A DNA stretch of 42,622 nt from an uncultured Lachnospiraceae bacterium. Its GTDB lineage: Bacteria; Bacillota; Clostridia; Lachnospirales; Lachnospiraceae. The notes below the pieces were generated by a model, which was not told the DNA's origin, did no database searches, and worked only from the letters and a program-made list of their open reading frames with translations. The stretch lies in the NCBI GenBank assembly GCA_910577175.1, contig CAJTLU010000021.1, positions 1 through 42,622 on the forward strand, written 5' to 3'. Every line of letters starts with the position of its first letter. The stretch's first letter is position 1. Positions 23,582 through 32,084 of this stretch are shown here, in pieces. The position numbers and the translations under genes are program-made.

Positions 23582-23695
23582 TTTTATACCTCCTCAAAAT
23601 AATAAGTTACGTTTTTATCGTTCTGGACCATCGCGCCGGACGGCACCTTCTTTAAAATATGTGCGGCGTTATAAAGGTCAGGATAAACACTTACT

Positions 23696-23765
23696 ATCCC
23701 CGCCCGCATCCTCTCCGGATGATACTACAGATTTTATCATAAAAACGGGGAAAATACAACGAGCG
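23696..23765 (-). repeat. 70-base duplicated promoter/leader, copy A
   Basis: Matches 26591-26660 at about 63 of 70 positions, same orientation. On the minus strand it contains TTGTAT, a 17-base spacer and TAAAAT, then a leader with ATGATA/TATCAT and ATCC/GGAT inverted repeats. It lies about 115 bases upstream of the SIMPL gene and just after the helD stop. Confidence 0.85.
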
Positions 23766-23788
23766 CAAGTCCTTCAGCTTATGCATTT

Positions 23789-25885
23789 TTATTTATCTAT
23801 AAAGGTACTCTTATCTCCAAAATATAAAATATCCAATTCATGGAGCGCCCTTGTGCATGCAATATATAATATCTGCCGGTCCCGCTCTGAAAAATATTCC
23901 TGCGCAGTAACTTCCGGTACAATGACCCAGTCAAATTCTAATCCTTTTACAAGATATGAATCGGTTATAATAATACCCTCACGGAACTCAGCATCCTCTT
24001 CATTCATCAAATAGCAGCACTTTTTATGCTCTTCATCAAATGCATCGTACATTTCTTTTGCACTTGCTGAAGTTTTACAGATAACTGCCACCGTAGTGAT
24101 TTCGGAAAGATCCACATGCTCCATTCTGTTTTGGATACTTACAATCATATCATCATAAGCTTTGCATTCTTCAAAAACCGGCGGCTTACCATGCCGCTCA
24201 AATATCTCCGCCTCCTTAAGTCCGCATAATTCTCTGCAAAATTCACTTATCTCATAAGTTGAACGATAGCTTTTCATCATTTTTATCATTGTAACCTTCT
24301 GTCCAAATACCTCTTGTATATTATCCGGTACTGCTTCATTCCCCTTATCTACAACCTGATTGATATCGCCTAAGATTGTCATATTGCACTTAAACAGAAT
24401 ATGAAGTATCTCATACTGTATCATGGAATACTCCTGCATTTCATCTACAATCACATGCTTTATTCTGTCAAATTGCGATTTATGGTTGTCAAATACCATT
24501 AACTTTAATAGTACAACCGGAAAGATATCCTCATACAACAAGAATTTTTCTGAAATAAAATCATTTTTCATCACTGAATAGCGCTTTTTTAAAGATTCGA
24601 TAAATTCGCAATACAGCCTTACAATATCCTGTGTCCTTGCCATCCCATACAGGCTTTGCTTTATTTCCTTCCGTGACAAAACAGAAACGACTGCATTATA
24701 ATTTGATTCATAATTATCGGCAATCCTGTCACCAATTTTATCCAAGCGCCCGAATATCGGTTCCATTGAAAAAGTTTCCTGATACAAGCTTCTGATTTTT
24801 TCTTCCTCCATAGTGTAATTCTTGAATGTAAACGAGGAAAATGTAATCAGACTGTCCTCCAAATGCTTTACATACTCCTGCAATTCCCTTAAAAAAACAA
24901 AACTGCCTTTAAAACGAATCCTCTGCAATCTCTCATCTTCTTCTGACCGACAACCGATAATATACTCCATTTGTACATACTTTGTTTCAAATCTACAAAT
25001 TCCATCCATTTCATGCCGGGCAATTTCATCAAAACTCACTTCTGAAATATTCTGCTCCCCCAGCTCCGGCAGGACGTTAGAAATATAATCAGCAAATATA
25101 TGATTGGGCGAAATAATTAATATTTCACTTGAATGCAAATTTTTCCTGTTCTGATACAACAGAAAAGCAATCCTGTGAAGTGCAATCGATGTCTTTCCCG
25201 AACCTGCTACCCCCTGTACCAGCATAATAGAAGCGGTCTGATTTCTCACAATTGAATTTTGTTCTTTTTGAATTGTTGCTACGATATTTCTCATTTTTGT
25301 GCTTCCATTACCGGACAGCTCTCTCTGTAAAATCTCGTCATCCACCTTGAAATCTGAATTTAATGCATACTCTAAATTGCCTTTTCGTATTTTTATTTGC
25401 CGCTTTTGAATGATTTCGCCACTAACCCTGCCCATTGGTGCTTCATAATAAGCGTTTCCCATATCAAAATCATAGTACATGCCGGAAATTGGCGCACGCC
25501 AATCATAGATCAGAATTTCAACCCCATTTTTCTCCCTCAGCCCTCCAAGTCCGATATACAATACCTCCTGTTCAGATTCCCCGTCATAAACAAAATCAAT
25601 TCGCCCGAAATAAGGATTATCCTGCAATTTCAATAATAGTCTTTTTTGCTTCTCCCTAAATTCATATGAATCATAATCTTCTGAAATAATCCCCCTGTTG
25701 GATGCTATTTCTCCCAGATCCAGCTCATAAATATTTTCCCAAAGATACCTTTTTTGTTTCATAATCTCTTCCCGGCTTTTATCCAAAGAGCTATCAACAT
25801 CCTGCAATTGCGCCCGGATTACTTGCTGTATTTCGTTCAAATGCTCCTTTTCTTCCCGCATTACATTATTTTGTTGTTCATTCAT
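23789..25885 (-). CDS. HelD-like RNA polymerase recycling helicase (UvrD/Rep superfamily)
   Basis: 698 residues. The N-terminal coiled arm (about 5-50) and the segment with ILIYDWRAPISGMYYDF and YYEAPMG (about 125-155) are typical of HelD. Walker A is GVAGSGKTSIALHR (about 227-240), motif II is the VIVDEMQEYS region, and later helicase motifs include LGDINQVVDKG, MMKSYRST and VKGLEFDWVIVPE. HelD enters the RNA polymerase channels and dislodges it from DNA and RNA in an ATP-dependent way. At about 700 residues it is in the usual Firmicutes range. I start at ATG 25885; the codon before it (TTG) is also possible. Confidence 0.85.
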   Translation of the reverse strand: MNEQQNNVMREEKEHLNEIQQVIRAQLQDVDSSLDKSREEIMKQKRYLWENIYELDLGEIASNRGIISEDYDSYEFREKQKRLLLKLQDNPYFGRIDFVYDGESEQEVLYIGLGGLREKNGVEILIYDWRAPISGMYYDFDMGNAYYEAPMGRVSGEIIQKRQIKIRKGNLEYALNSDFKVDDEILQRELSGNGSTKMRNIVATIQKEQNSIVRNQTASIMLVQGVAGSGKTSIALHRIAFLLYQNRKNLHSSEILIISPNHIFADYISNVLPELGEQNISEVSFDEIARHEMDGICRFETKYVQMEYIIGCRSEEDERLQRIRFKGSFVFLRELQEYVKHLEDSLITFSSFTFKNYTMEEEKIRSLYQETFSMEPIFGRLDKIGDRIADNYESNYNAVVSVLSRKEIKQSLYGMARTQDIVRLYCEFIESLKKRYSVMKNDFISEKFLLYEDIFPVVLLKLMVFDNHKSQFDRIKHVIVDEMQEYSMIQYEILHILFKCNMTILGDINQVVDKGNEAVPDNIQEVFGQKVTMIKMMKSYRSTYEISEFCRELCGLKEAEIFERHGKPPVFEECKAYDDMIVSIQNRMEHVDLSEITTVAVICKTSASAKEMYDAFDEEHKKCCYLMNEEDAEFREGIIITDSYLVKGLEFDWVIVPEVTAQEYFSERDRQILYIACTRALHELDILYFGDKSTFIDK

Positions 25886-26054
25886 CAATATTACCTTCCT
25901 ATTCTGTCACGCTCCAAATGTATAATTTCAGACCGTTGAATATGGGCACACCTAAAAAAACAAGTTCCTGAATTCCAAAATAACAAGTCAAATACCCCGC
26001 AGCGAAAAAGAGCTTCTTCCGTCCGCCTGGACATGCTTCCACAGCAAATCATAT

Positions 26055-26186
26055 TTACTTATGCTGCCTTTCCAACCATTCGGGCAATGACTCAAGGACG
26101 GTTCTGGCTATTTCACGCTTCATCCCTGCATCATCAATCTGCTTCACTATGCAGCCCTGCGCTCCTGCCTTTCTTTCCTTTGCCAT
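26055..26186 (-). pseudogene. 43-codon remnant resembling the N-terminus of a GNAT acetyltransferase
   Basis: An open frame from ATG 26186 to TAA 26055 overlaps the 3' end of the membrane protein gene. Its second half, KREIARTVLESLPEWLERQH, resembles the opening helix of GNAT-family acetyltransferases (a REIAR.VLE.LPEWFG.P pattern). It then stops. I read it as a truncated, decayed gene; it could instead be a genuine microprotein coupled to the upstream gene, since AGAGGGG precedes its ATG. Confidence 0.4.
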
Positions 26187-26571
26187 CCCCTCTGTCCTTT
26201 AACAAGGTCTCCAGCCTGTCATAATACTGGTAAAGCTTCTGCGTCCCGTTTTCCAAAATATAATAATGCCGGATATACGGAACCAGAAGCACAAGCAGGG
26301 AAAGCAGCAGTACCCCCGACCACAGGGAAAACGCCGTTACCGCCTGTATAAAAACAATCATTGTCAGCAATGCAAACAATACCGTCACGAGCAGATGCAC
26401 CAGCCTCTCATGCTGAAAAAATCCAATCTGCACAAGCAGTTCCTGCTTCTCCTTTTGTATCCGGTCGCAGCCCGTCCTGCCATCTTCCGGAGTCCCTTCT
26501 CTGCATTCCTTTTCGAGCTCGTCCGTGATGCGCTCTGTCTGCTTTAAATAATGCTTTAACCGTTCCTCCAT
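26134..26571 (-). CDS. Small two-TM membrane protein, unknown
   Basis: 145 residues. An amphipathic N-terminal helix rich in Glu/Lys/Arg (1-55) is followed by two adjacent TM helices (about 57-77 LVHLLVTVLFALLTMIVFIQ and about 82-103 LWSGVLLLSLLVLLVPYI), then a second charged helical region with Tyr-rich YQYYDRLETLL. Both termini should be cytoplasmic. I do not recognise the family. GGAGGAGG precedes ATG 26571 by eight bases. It is expressed from copy B of the duplicated promoter directly upstream. Confidence 0.65.
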   Translation of the reverse strand: MEERLKHYLKQTERITDELEKECREGTPEDGRTGCDRIQKEKQELLVQIGFFQHERLVHLLVTVLFALLTMIVFIQAVTAFSLWSGVLLLSLLVLLVPYIRHYYILENGTQKLYQYYDRLETLLKDRGDGKGKKGRSAGLHSEAD

Positions 26572-26590
26572 AGCACGCCTCCTCCGTAAA

Positions 26591-26660
26591 ATCTCCGCCT
26601 GTATCCGCTCCGGATGATACTACAGATTTTATCATAAAAGCAGGGAAAATACAACAAGCG
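26591..26660 (-). repeat. 70-base duplicated promoter/leader, copy B
   Basis: Second copy of the element at 23696-23765, same orientation, seven differences by eye. The TTGTAT and TAAAAT boxes, the 17-base spacer and the ATGATA/TATCAT dyad are all preserved. The element ends 23 bases from the stop of the AraC gene, close to the left limit of the araC-lacZ block. Confidence 0.85.
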
Positions 26661-26682
26661 GCATGCACGCATCAACTTTATG

Positions 26683-27528
26683 TCATGTTTCTGTACTGAC
26701 CTGGTTGTGCATAGGAGATTGCTCCGTATTTCTGAATGCCGTCGGAGTAATCCCCTCATATCTTTTGAATAATTTGCAGAAATAGCTTTCCGAGCAAAAT
26801 CCCGTCTCAAGCGCTATATCTTCAATTGTCCCCGCTGCTCCCGTAAGCATTTCCTTTGCGGCTTGTATGCGGCGTTTGGCGATGTACTCCATTGGACGGC
26901 AGTTGAGAATTTTTCTGAAAAGCAGACACAGATACTGCTTTGATACTCCTGAGACCGCACAAAGCTCCTCCAGAGAAATATGAGACGCAAAATTTGTATT
27001 AATGTAATCCACAGCTCTGGTCAACGCGGGATTAGGTGAAGCGTACAATCCTCCGAATGATATAATGTGGTAGAGTTCAATAAGAAAATCGTACAAATAT
27101 CCCGAAGCCCTGTAGTTTCCGAAAACACTGTCGGCGCGTATCGCTTCATGCATTTTGCGGAATATATTTTCCAAAGCGTTTACATTTTTTAGCTCAAAAA
27201 TCTGCGGTTTTTCAAAGCCTAAATTCACGAGTATTTCATTTACCGCAAAGCCTGCGGGAACCACCCAGTGAATATCCCAGACATCCTCTTCCGGATAATA
27301 TTCGTGCGGGTAGCAAGCAGGCATATAAATAGCCGTATACGGCGGAACAGGTATCCTGCTTCCGTCAAGAATAAGCGTGCCGCTGCCCTTTGTACAGTAT
27401 AGTATCTGATGACAGTGGTAGCCTTCGGGTCTGATAATATGGTCCTGGCAATGCTGTTGTCCCATATTCAAAAGAAAGAGCGGGAGCTTTTTTTCATTTC
27501 TTATTATCGGGTAATCGCAGAAAACCAA
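26683..27528 (-). CDS. AraC-family regulator, probably of lacZ
   Basis: About 281 residues. An N-terminal cupin-like ligand-binding domain includes YHCHQILYCTKGSGTLILDG and YTAIYMPACYPHEYY. The C-terminal double helix-turn-helix (about 180-280) includes ISLEELCAVSGVSKQYLCLL, MEYIAKRRIQAAKEML and EDIALETGFCSESYFCKLFK. I take the TTG at 27528 as start because GGAGGA lies seven bases before it; an in-frame ATG at 27549 has no site. It is divergent from lacZ across about 220 bases, the normal layout for an activator sensing the sugar that the enzyme processes. Confidence 0.88.
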   Translation of the reverse strand: MVFCDYPIIRNEKKLPLFLLNMGQQHCQDHIIRPEGYHCHQILYCTKGSGTLILDGSRIPVPPYTAIYMPACYPHEYYPEEDVWDIHWVVPAGFAVNEILVNLGFEKPQIFELKNVNALENIFRKMHEAIRADSVFGNYRASGYLYDFLIELYHIISFGGLYASPNPALTRAVDYINTNFASHISLEELCAVSGVSKQYLCLLFRKILNCRPMEYIAKRRIQAAKEMLTGAAGTIEDIALETGFCSESYFCKLFKRYEGITPTAFRNTEQSPMHNQVSTET

Positions 27529-27563
27529 AAAATCTCCTCCTATATTCATATTGTTATAAAATG

Positions 27564-27592
27564 ATAATATCATATATTGACAAAACAATCAA
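27564..27592 (-). promoter_or_regulatory. Promoter of the AraC regulator
   Basis: On the minus strand TTGATT (27592-27587), 17 bases and TATTAT (27569-27564). The -10 lies within a 13-base palindrome ATGATAATATCAT (27561-27573), a possible autoregulatory site. Confidence 0.5.
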
Positions 27593-27605
27593 GTTAATTT
27601 ACATT
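27577..27605 (+). promoter_or_regulatory. Possible lacZ promoter
   Basis: TTGACA (27577-27582), 17 bases and TACATT (27600-27605), overlapping the divergent araC promoter. The weak -10 fits activator dependence. The rest of the gap up to 27746 shows no stronger candidate. Confidence 0.35.
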
Positions 27606-27746
27606 TAACAAAAGAGCTTCGGTAAAACGGGGATTGGATATAAGCAAATCGTGCCACAAAAAATGTCCGCACCCGAACCGTAACATAACTGATTCAGGAA
27701 CAGCGCCGACACTTGCTTTTCTTAAAAATTATAAAGGAGAATGAAT

Positions 27747-30700
27747 ATGGATATTTCAAAAATTTCCGCAAATGGCAGCCCTAAAAGCAAAATGATTTTT
27801 CACGAGGACGAGCAGAATTTGCATATAGGGACTCTTGACAAACATTGCTATTTTATTCCGTTTTCACCCGAACAAGACCCTTTTGGGGACAGGGAATGTT
27901 CCAACCGCTTTGAGCTTTTAAACGGCGAGTGGGATTTCCGTTATTATGAAAGCATTATCGACCTGGAGGACGATTTTGTTTCCGTATCCTTTGAGAAAAA
28001 AATATCTGTGCCATCAAACTGGCAGCTTCACGGTTATGACAAGCCACAATACACGAATGTCTGCTACCCTATCCCTTATGACCCGCCTTATGTTCCCGAC
28101 GATATTCCTGTGGGAGTTTACCGCCGCGGCTATCATTATTCTCCTGACGGACTTAGCAGGATACTTGTATTTGAGGGCGTTGACAGTTGTATTTATCTTT
28201 ACGTCAACAATGAATTTGCCGGTTATTCACAAGTCTCCCACAGCACGTCGGAATTTGACATAACAGCATTTCTCCACGAGGGAGAGAACGTCATTACCGC
28301 CGCCGTTCTGAAATGGTGTGACGGCACATATCTGGAGGATCAGGACAAATTCAGACTGTCGGGAATTTTCCGCGATGTCTATGTTTTGTCCCGTCCGCAA
28401 AAAAGGCTCGGAAATTATATCGTAAAAACCCTGCTTTCGGAGGACCTCTCCTCTGCGGAACTGGTTTTCACCGCTTTCGGCATGGACGCTTTTGCAGAGC
28501 TTTCCGACGCTTCGGGTAAAATCATTACAAGCTTTTCTGCAGGAGACGGCAAAGCTATTTCTACACATATAAATGCTCCTGCCCTGTGGTCTGCAGAAAA
28601 GCCGTATCTGTACAATCTGACAATAACTGCGGGAGGGGAAAAAATAGGAGAAAAGGTCGGTTTCCGCAAAGTATATATTGAAAACGGCGTTGTGAAAATA
28701 AACGGTACACCGGTAAAGTTCAAAGGGGTAAACCGCCATGACAGCTATCCCGACACAGGCTATTACGCTTCCACCGGACAGATGAAAAACGACCTGACAT
28801 TAATGAAACAGCATAATATCAATGCAGTGAGAACATCCCACTATCCTGACTCGCCGCTGTTTTATAAGCTTTGCGACGAGTACGGCTTATACGTTATCGA
28901 CGAAGCCGATTTAGAGACCCACGGCTGCATTGAAGTCTATAACGCTTTTCAATGGAACTGGGAAAATGGCTGTAACGGCATTGCCCTGCTTGCCGCAGAC
29001 GAACGCTTTAAAAAGGCTGTAACAGATCGCGCCGAGTCTCTTGTAAAGCGGGATATCAACCGCCCTTGCGTAGTTTTTTGGTCGTTGGGAAATGAAAGCG
29101 GCTGGGGCAAAAATATGCTCGCAGCAGGCGAATTGGTCAAGGCCCTTGACAACACAAGGCTGCTCCATTACGAGAGTACCTATAAGCTTGACGATACCCC
29201 CCATGATATTCTTGACGTGGTTTCGGGAATGTACTGGGAGCCACGGGGTATGCGCGGTTTTCTTGAAAATCCGGAGGAGATGCGTCCTCTTGTGCTTTGC
29301 GAATACTGCCACGCAATGGGCAACGGTCCCGGCGACCTGGAGGATTACCACGAGGTGTTTTATTCCCACGAACGCTTCTGCGGAGGCTTTGTCTGGGAGT
29401 GGAGCGACCATGCCTGCCCGCTGGGAACAACCGACAGCGGCAGGGTAAAGTACGGCTACGGCGGCGATTTTGATGAAAAACACAACGACGGCAATTTCTG
29501 TATAGACGCTCTGACATACCCTGACAGGACTCCCCACACGGGACTTCTGGAGCTGAAGCAGGTATACCGTCCCATTCGCATTAAAAAGGGAGAAAAGAGC
29601 GGCAGCTTCATTTTCAAAAGCATGCTTGAATTTGAAAACGCGGGAAAAATTTTTGACTGCCGCTATGAGATAACCTTTGACGGCGGCATTGCGGCGGAAG
29701 GTTCTTTTGAATTTTCACTCCCTCCTATGGAAAGTACGGAAGTTTACGTTCCCCAGGCCGCCGGAAGTTTTGACAAAGAAACATATATCCGCTTTATCTT
29801 TACTGCTAAAAATGATATGTCCTACTGTAAAAAAGGCTATGAGGTCTGCTTTGACCAGATAAAGCTACGGGACGGCGAAAGCACCAGATGCACCGAAACT
29901 ACGAGCCTTGCCGTTGATTTTGAGGACGCGCCTCTTTATGTGACCGTCATGGCAGGAAATGTCAGGTATCGCTTTAATAAAAGATTGTCAGCGTTTGATT
30001 CAATACAATGCGACGGCACGGAAATCCTTGACAAACCCTTGCAGTTTAATTTCTTCCGCGCTCCCGTTGACAACGACGTTATGAGGGGAGATTGGTACAG
30101 GGTTCATTTGAACGATTTTACGGTAAAAAATTACGGAGTAACAGCAGAAAGAGTTTTAAACGGCGTTGAAATCTCCCTGCGGCAATCCTCCGGATGGAGC
30201 ATACATCAGCCCTTTGCATATATGGACGTTAAATACACGGTTTCCGCAACGGGTCTTGCTATCGCATGTTCGGCGGAATTTTCCAACAAGGTGACGTTTC
30301 TGCCACGCTTCGGCATACGCTTGTTTATGCCACGCAGCTTTGAAACAATCGAATATTTCGGTTACGGTCCTTATGAAAGCTATATCGACAAGCACAGGGC
30401 AAGTTATATAGGTAATTTTTCAGCGAAAATTTCTCAAATGCACGAGGATTATATCCGTCCGCAGGAAAATTCATCTCACTTCGGCTGCAAATATATGACC
30501 GTGACCGATGGAAAAATCGACGTAACATTTACCGCCGGCGAGGATTTTTCCTTTAACGCCTCGGAATACACACAGGAGGAGCTTGCTGCAAAGCGTCACA
30601 ATTTCGAGCTTGAAAAATGCGGCAGCAGCGTTATCTGTATCGACGGAAAAATGGCGGGAGTGGGTTCAAACGCCTGCGGTCCACGACTTGCAGAAAAGTA

Positions 30701-30773
30701 CCGCATCCCTTTACCGAATGTTTCGACACATTTTAATATTAAAATATCGGATAAAAGAGAATCTTTCAAATGA
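27747..30773 (+). CDS. lacZ: Beta-galactosidase, glycoside hydrolase family 2 (LacZ type)
   Basis: 1008 residues, the usual LacZ length. Order: GH2 sugar-binding domain (about 50-220, NGEWDFRYY, VPSNWQLHGYDKPQYTNV), immunoglobulin-like domain, TIM barrel (about 320-620) and the small-chain beta-sandwich (about 730-1005). Catalytic residues are visible: the acid/base Glu in WSLGNESGWGKN (about E450) and the nucleophile Glu in LVLCEYCHAMGNGPGD (about E519), along with VRTSHYPDSPLFY and DEADLETHG. No signal peptide, so it acts in the cytoplasm on imported lactose or beta-galactosides; no permease gene is next to it. ATG 27747 has AAGGAG seven bases before. The stop overlaps the start of a truncated lipoprotein gene (ATGA). 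Confidence 0.96.
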   Translation: MDISKISANGSPKSKMIFHEDEQNLHIGTLDKHCYFIPFSPEQDPFGDRECSNRFELLNGEWDFRYYESIIDLEDDFVSVSFEKKISVPSNWQLHGYDKPQYTNVCYPIPYDPPYVPDDIPVGVYRRGYHYSPDGLSRILVFEGVDSCIYLYVNNEFAGYSQVSHSTSEFDITAFLHEGENVITAAVLKWCDGTYLEDQDKFRLSGIFRDVYVLSRPQKRLGNYIVKTLLSEDLSSAELVFTAFGMDAFAELSDASGKIITSFSAGDGKAISTHINAPALWSAEKPYLYNLTITAGGEKIGEKVGFRKVYIENGVVKINGTPVKFKGVNRHDSYPDTGYYASTGQMKNDLTLMKQHNINAVRTSHYPDSPLFYKLCDEYGLYVIDEADLETHGCIEVYNAFQWNWENGCNGIALLAADERFKKAVTDRAESLVKRDINRPCVVFWSLGNESGWGKNMLAAGELVKALDNTRLLHYESTYKLDDTPHDILDVVSGMYWEPRGMRGFLENPEEMRPLVLCEYCHAMGNGPGDLEDYHEVFYSHERFCGGFVWEWSDHACPLGTTDSGRVKYGYGGDFDEKHNDGNFCIDALTYPDRTPHTGLLELKQVYRPIRIKKGEKSGSFIFKSMLEFENAGKIFDCRYEITFDGGIAAEGSFEFSLPPMESTEVYVPQAAGSFDKETYIRFIFTAKNDMSYCKKGYEVCFDQIKLRDGESTRCTETTSLAVDFEDAPLYVTVMAGNVRYRFNKRLSAFDSIQCDGTEILDKPLQFNFFRAPVDNDVMRGDWYRVHLNDFTVKNYGVTAERVLNGVEISLRQSSGWSIHQPFAYMDVKYTVSATGLAIACSAEFSNKVTFLPRFGIRLFMPRSFETIEYFGYGPYESYIDKHRASYIGNFSAKISQMHEDYIRPQENSSHFGCKYMTVTDGKIDVTFTAGEDFSFNASEYTQEELAAKRHNFELEKCGSSVICIDGKMAGVGSNACGPRLAEKYRIPLPNVSTHFNIKISDKRESFK

Positions 30774-30928
30774 TGAAAAAGCTGTTATCCTTAACACTGT
30801 CGGCATTGCTTGCATTGACCTGCTCCGGCTGCATAAACGCGGAAAGCGAGAACCCTGCCGGGGCAGGGCCGACAGCCGGGGAGGTCGCCGCCGACTACAG
30901 CGTTCCATTTTTCACCTGCAGCATATAA
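30770..30928 (+). pseudogene. Truncated lipoprotein gene coupled to lacZ
   Basis: ATGATG at 30770 overlaps the lacZ stop. The 52-codon frame opens with a good lipoprotein signal peptide (MKKLLSLTLSALLALTCSGC, lipobox Cys 21), then a Gly/Glu/Ala linker ending in EVAADYSV. From about 30895 it runs into the 3' end of the convergent adenylyltransferase gene and stops at 30926-30928. So only the exported N-terminus survives; the rest of the gene was lost. The segment AADYSV directly after the linker is reminiscent of the start of serpin-type domains, but this is too short to assign. Confidence 0.6.
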
Positions 30929-31737
30929 TTCTCAATTCCCTTTTCTTCGTCCTCATCGTAGGAAAACCGGAGGTGTTCTGCTACCTTTCTCGCGACTTCT
31001 CCGAACAAATACAGCATTTCAAACGCCGCCTCCCACATATGTGCATAATCCGCATCGGAATAGGTCTTTTGGAATTTCCTGTAGAGCTCCGCAGGCAGCA
31101 ACTTTTTAAAATACTTCCCCTTCTTTCCTGCGGACACGGAAAAGTTATGATTGATACCGACATACCATTCCAGCATCCGAATCAGCATATCCCTGACATA
31201 ATGGTTTAACTGCTCCATTGCATAGGAAAGCTCGTCCCTTGCAATCTCTTTTGCAACATTATTCAAGCACCAGTGAAACTCATTACAGCAGTCGGTAAAA
31301 GTTTTTTGCTCCGGCTTTTTAATATACCAGAAATCCTTTTTTACTTTAATCGCAGGGAGGTAGTTATCTTTATCAAGTAAGACAACCGCCGGCTCTCCGT
31401 CATCCAGATACGGGTCCGGCGTAATCTGCAAGTCTATCCGATTTCCATCCGGAAATATCATTAAATAGATATAATCGCCGTCCTCGTCAGGCGGAATCAA
31501 CCGCCTGCTTTCCGGCTTCTGCACGACAGACGGCTTCCCAAACTTTTCTTCTATCCATGCCATGTTATCCCAATACGGCTTCACATCCCTTACAAAATAG
31601 ACAATATCAAAGTCCTGATACAAATCCGCCGCACAGTCTGGATTTGCCCTTGAGCCTGTCATAAGCACTGCCCTTATATTTTCATCACCTTTTGCTATAT
31701 TGATGATAAGCTCCATTACTTCGTCCGTCGTCCGCAC
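30895..31737 (-). CDS. Aminoglycoside 6-adenylyltransferase family protein (ANT(6)-like)
   Basis: 280 residues. The nucleotidyltransferase core is at the N-terminus: AVLMTGSRANPDCAADLYQD then DFDIVYFVRDV, giving the GS...DxD metal-binding set. Later segments NRIDLQITPDPYL, DFWYIKKPEQKTFTDCCNEF and HWCLNNVAKEIARDELSYAM match the family. ANT(6) enzymes adenylylate streptomycin at the 6-position; chromosomal homologues like this one may not confer resistance. The start is GTG 31737, with AAGGAGG eight bases upstream. Its stop lies inside the frame of the truncated lipoprotein on the other strand. Confidence 0.9.
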   Translation of the reverse strand: MRTTDEVMELIINIAKGDENIRAVLMTGSRANPDCAADLYQDFDIVYFVRDVKPYWDNMAWIEEKFGKPSVVQKPESRRLIPPDEDGDYIYLMIFPDGNRIDLQITPDPYLDDGEPAVVLLDKDNYLPAIKVKKDFWYIKKPEQKTFTDCCNEFHWCLNNVAKEIARDELSYAMEQLNHYVRDMLIRMLEWYVGINHNFSVSAGKKGKYFKKLLPAELYRKFQKTYSDADYAHMWEAAFEMLYLFGEVARKVAEHLRFSYDEDEEKGIENYMLQVKNGTL

Positions 31738-32084
31738 TCCTTGTTCCTCCTTATCTCCTTTTGTCTCTCTACTGTAAACGATTGCACCTCAGATACTCCG
31801 TATCAGCATCACGCCCATCCGTTCCGACATCTGCGCATAGCAAAGTTTTGTATGCTCCATTGCCCCGCACGGCTCTTGCCCGGACACCCCCCCTCGCACC
31901 AAAGCCTGAAATCCAGACGGGCGTCCGAAATCGTTCCCTTCTTCGGATACAGTATCTCCTGTTCCAGAACTTCAAACTGCTCCTCTGTAAGCTGGCTCGG
32001 GTTTTCTTTTTTATATTCCTCTAATCTGGATAGGTCTTCCATACCATTCTTCATAAAATTCCATGCAAAATATTCACTAACAGC
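31738..32084 (-). other. Gap with a probably broken short frame
   Basis: The only protein-like stretch is a minus-strand frame at 31809-32054. Its first half (KNGMEDLSRLEEYKKENPSQ, LTEEQFEVLEQEILYPKKGT) has normal helical composition, but after a run of seven G (about 31885-31891) all three frames look degraded. A second ATG at 32066 in another frame (EFYEEWYGRP) has protein-like composition too and would join only through a frameshift. I treat this as a decayed small gene. Confidence 0.35.

Noticed and set aside
28911..29537. 208-codon minus-strand frame
   Set aside because: Antisense to the catalytic region of lacZ; no family resemblance.
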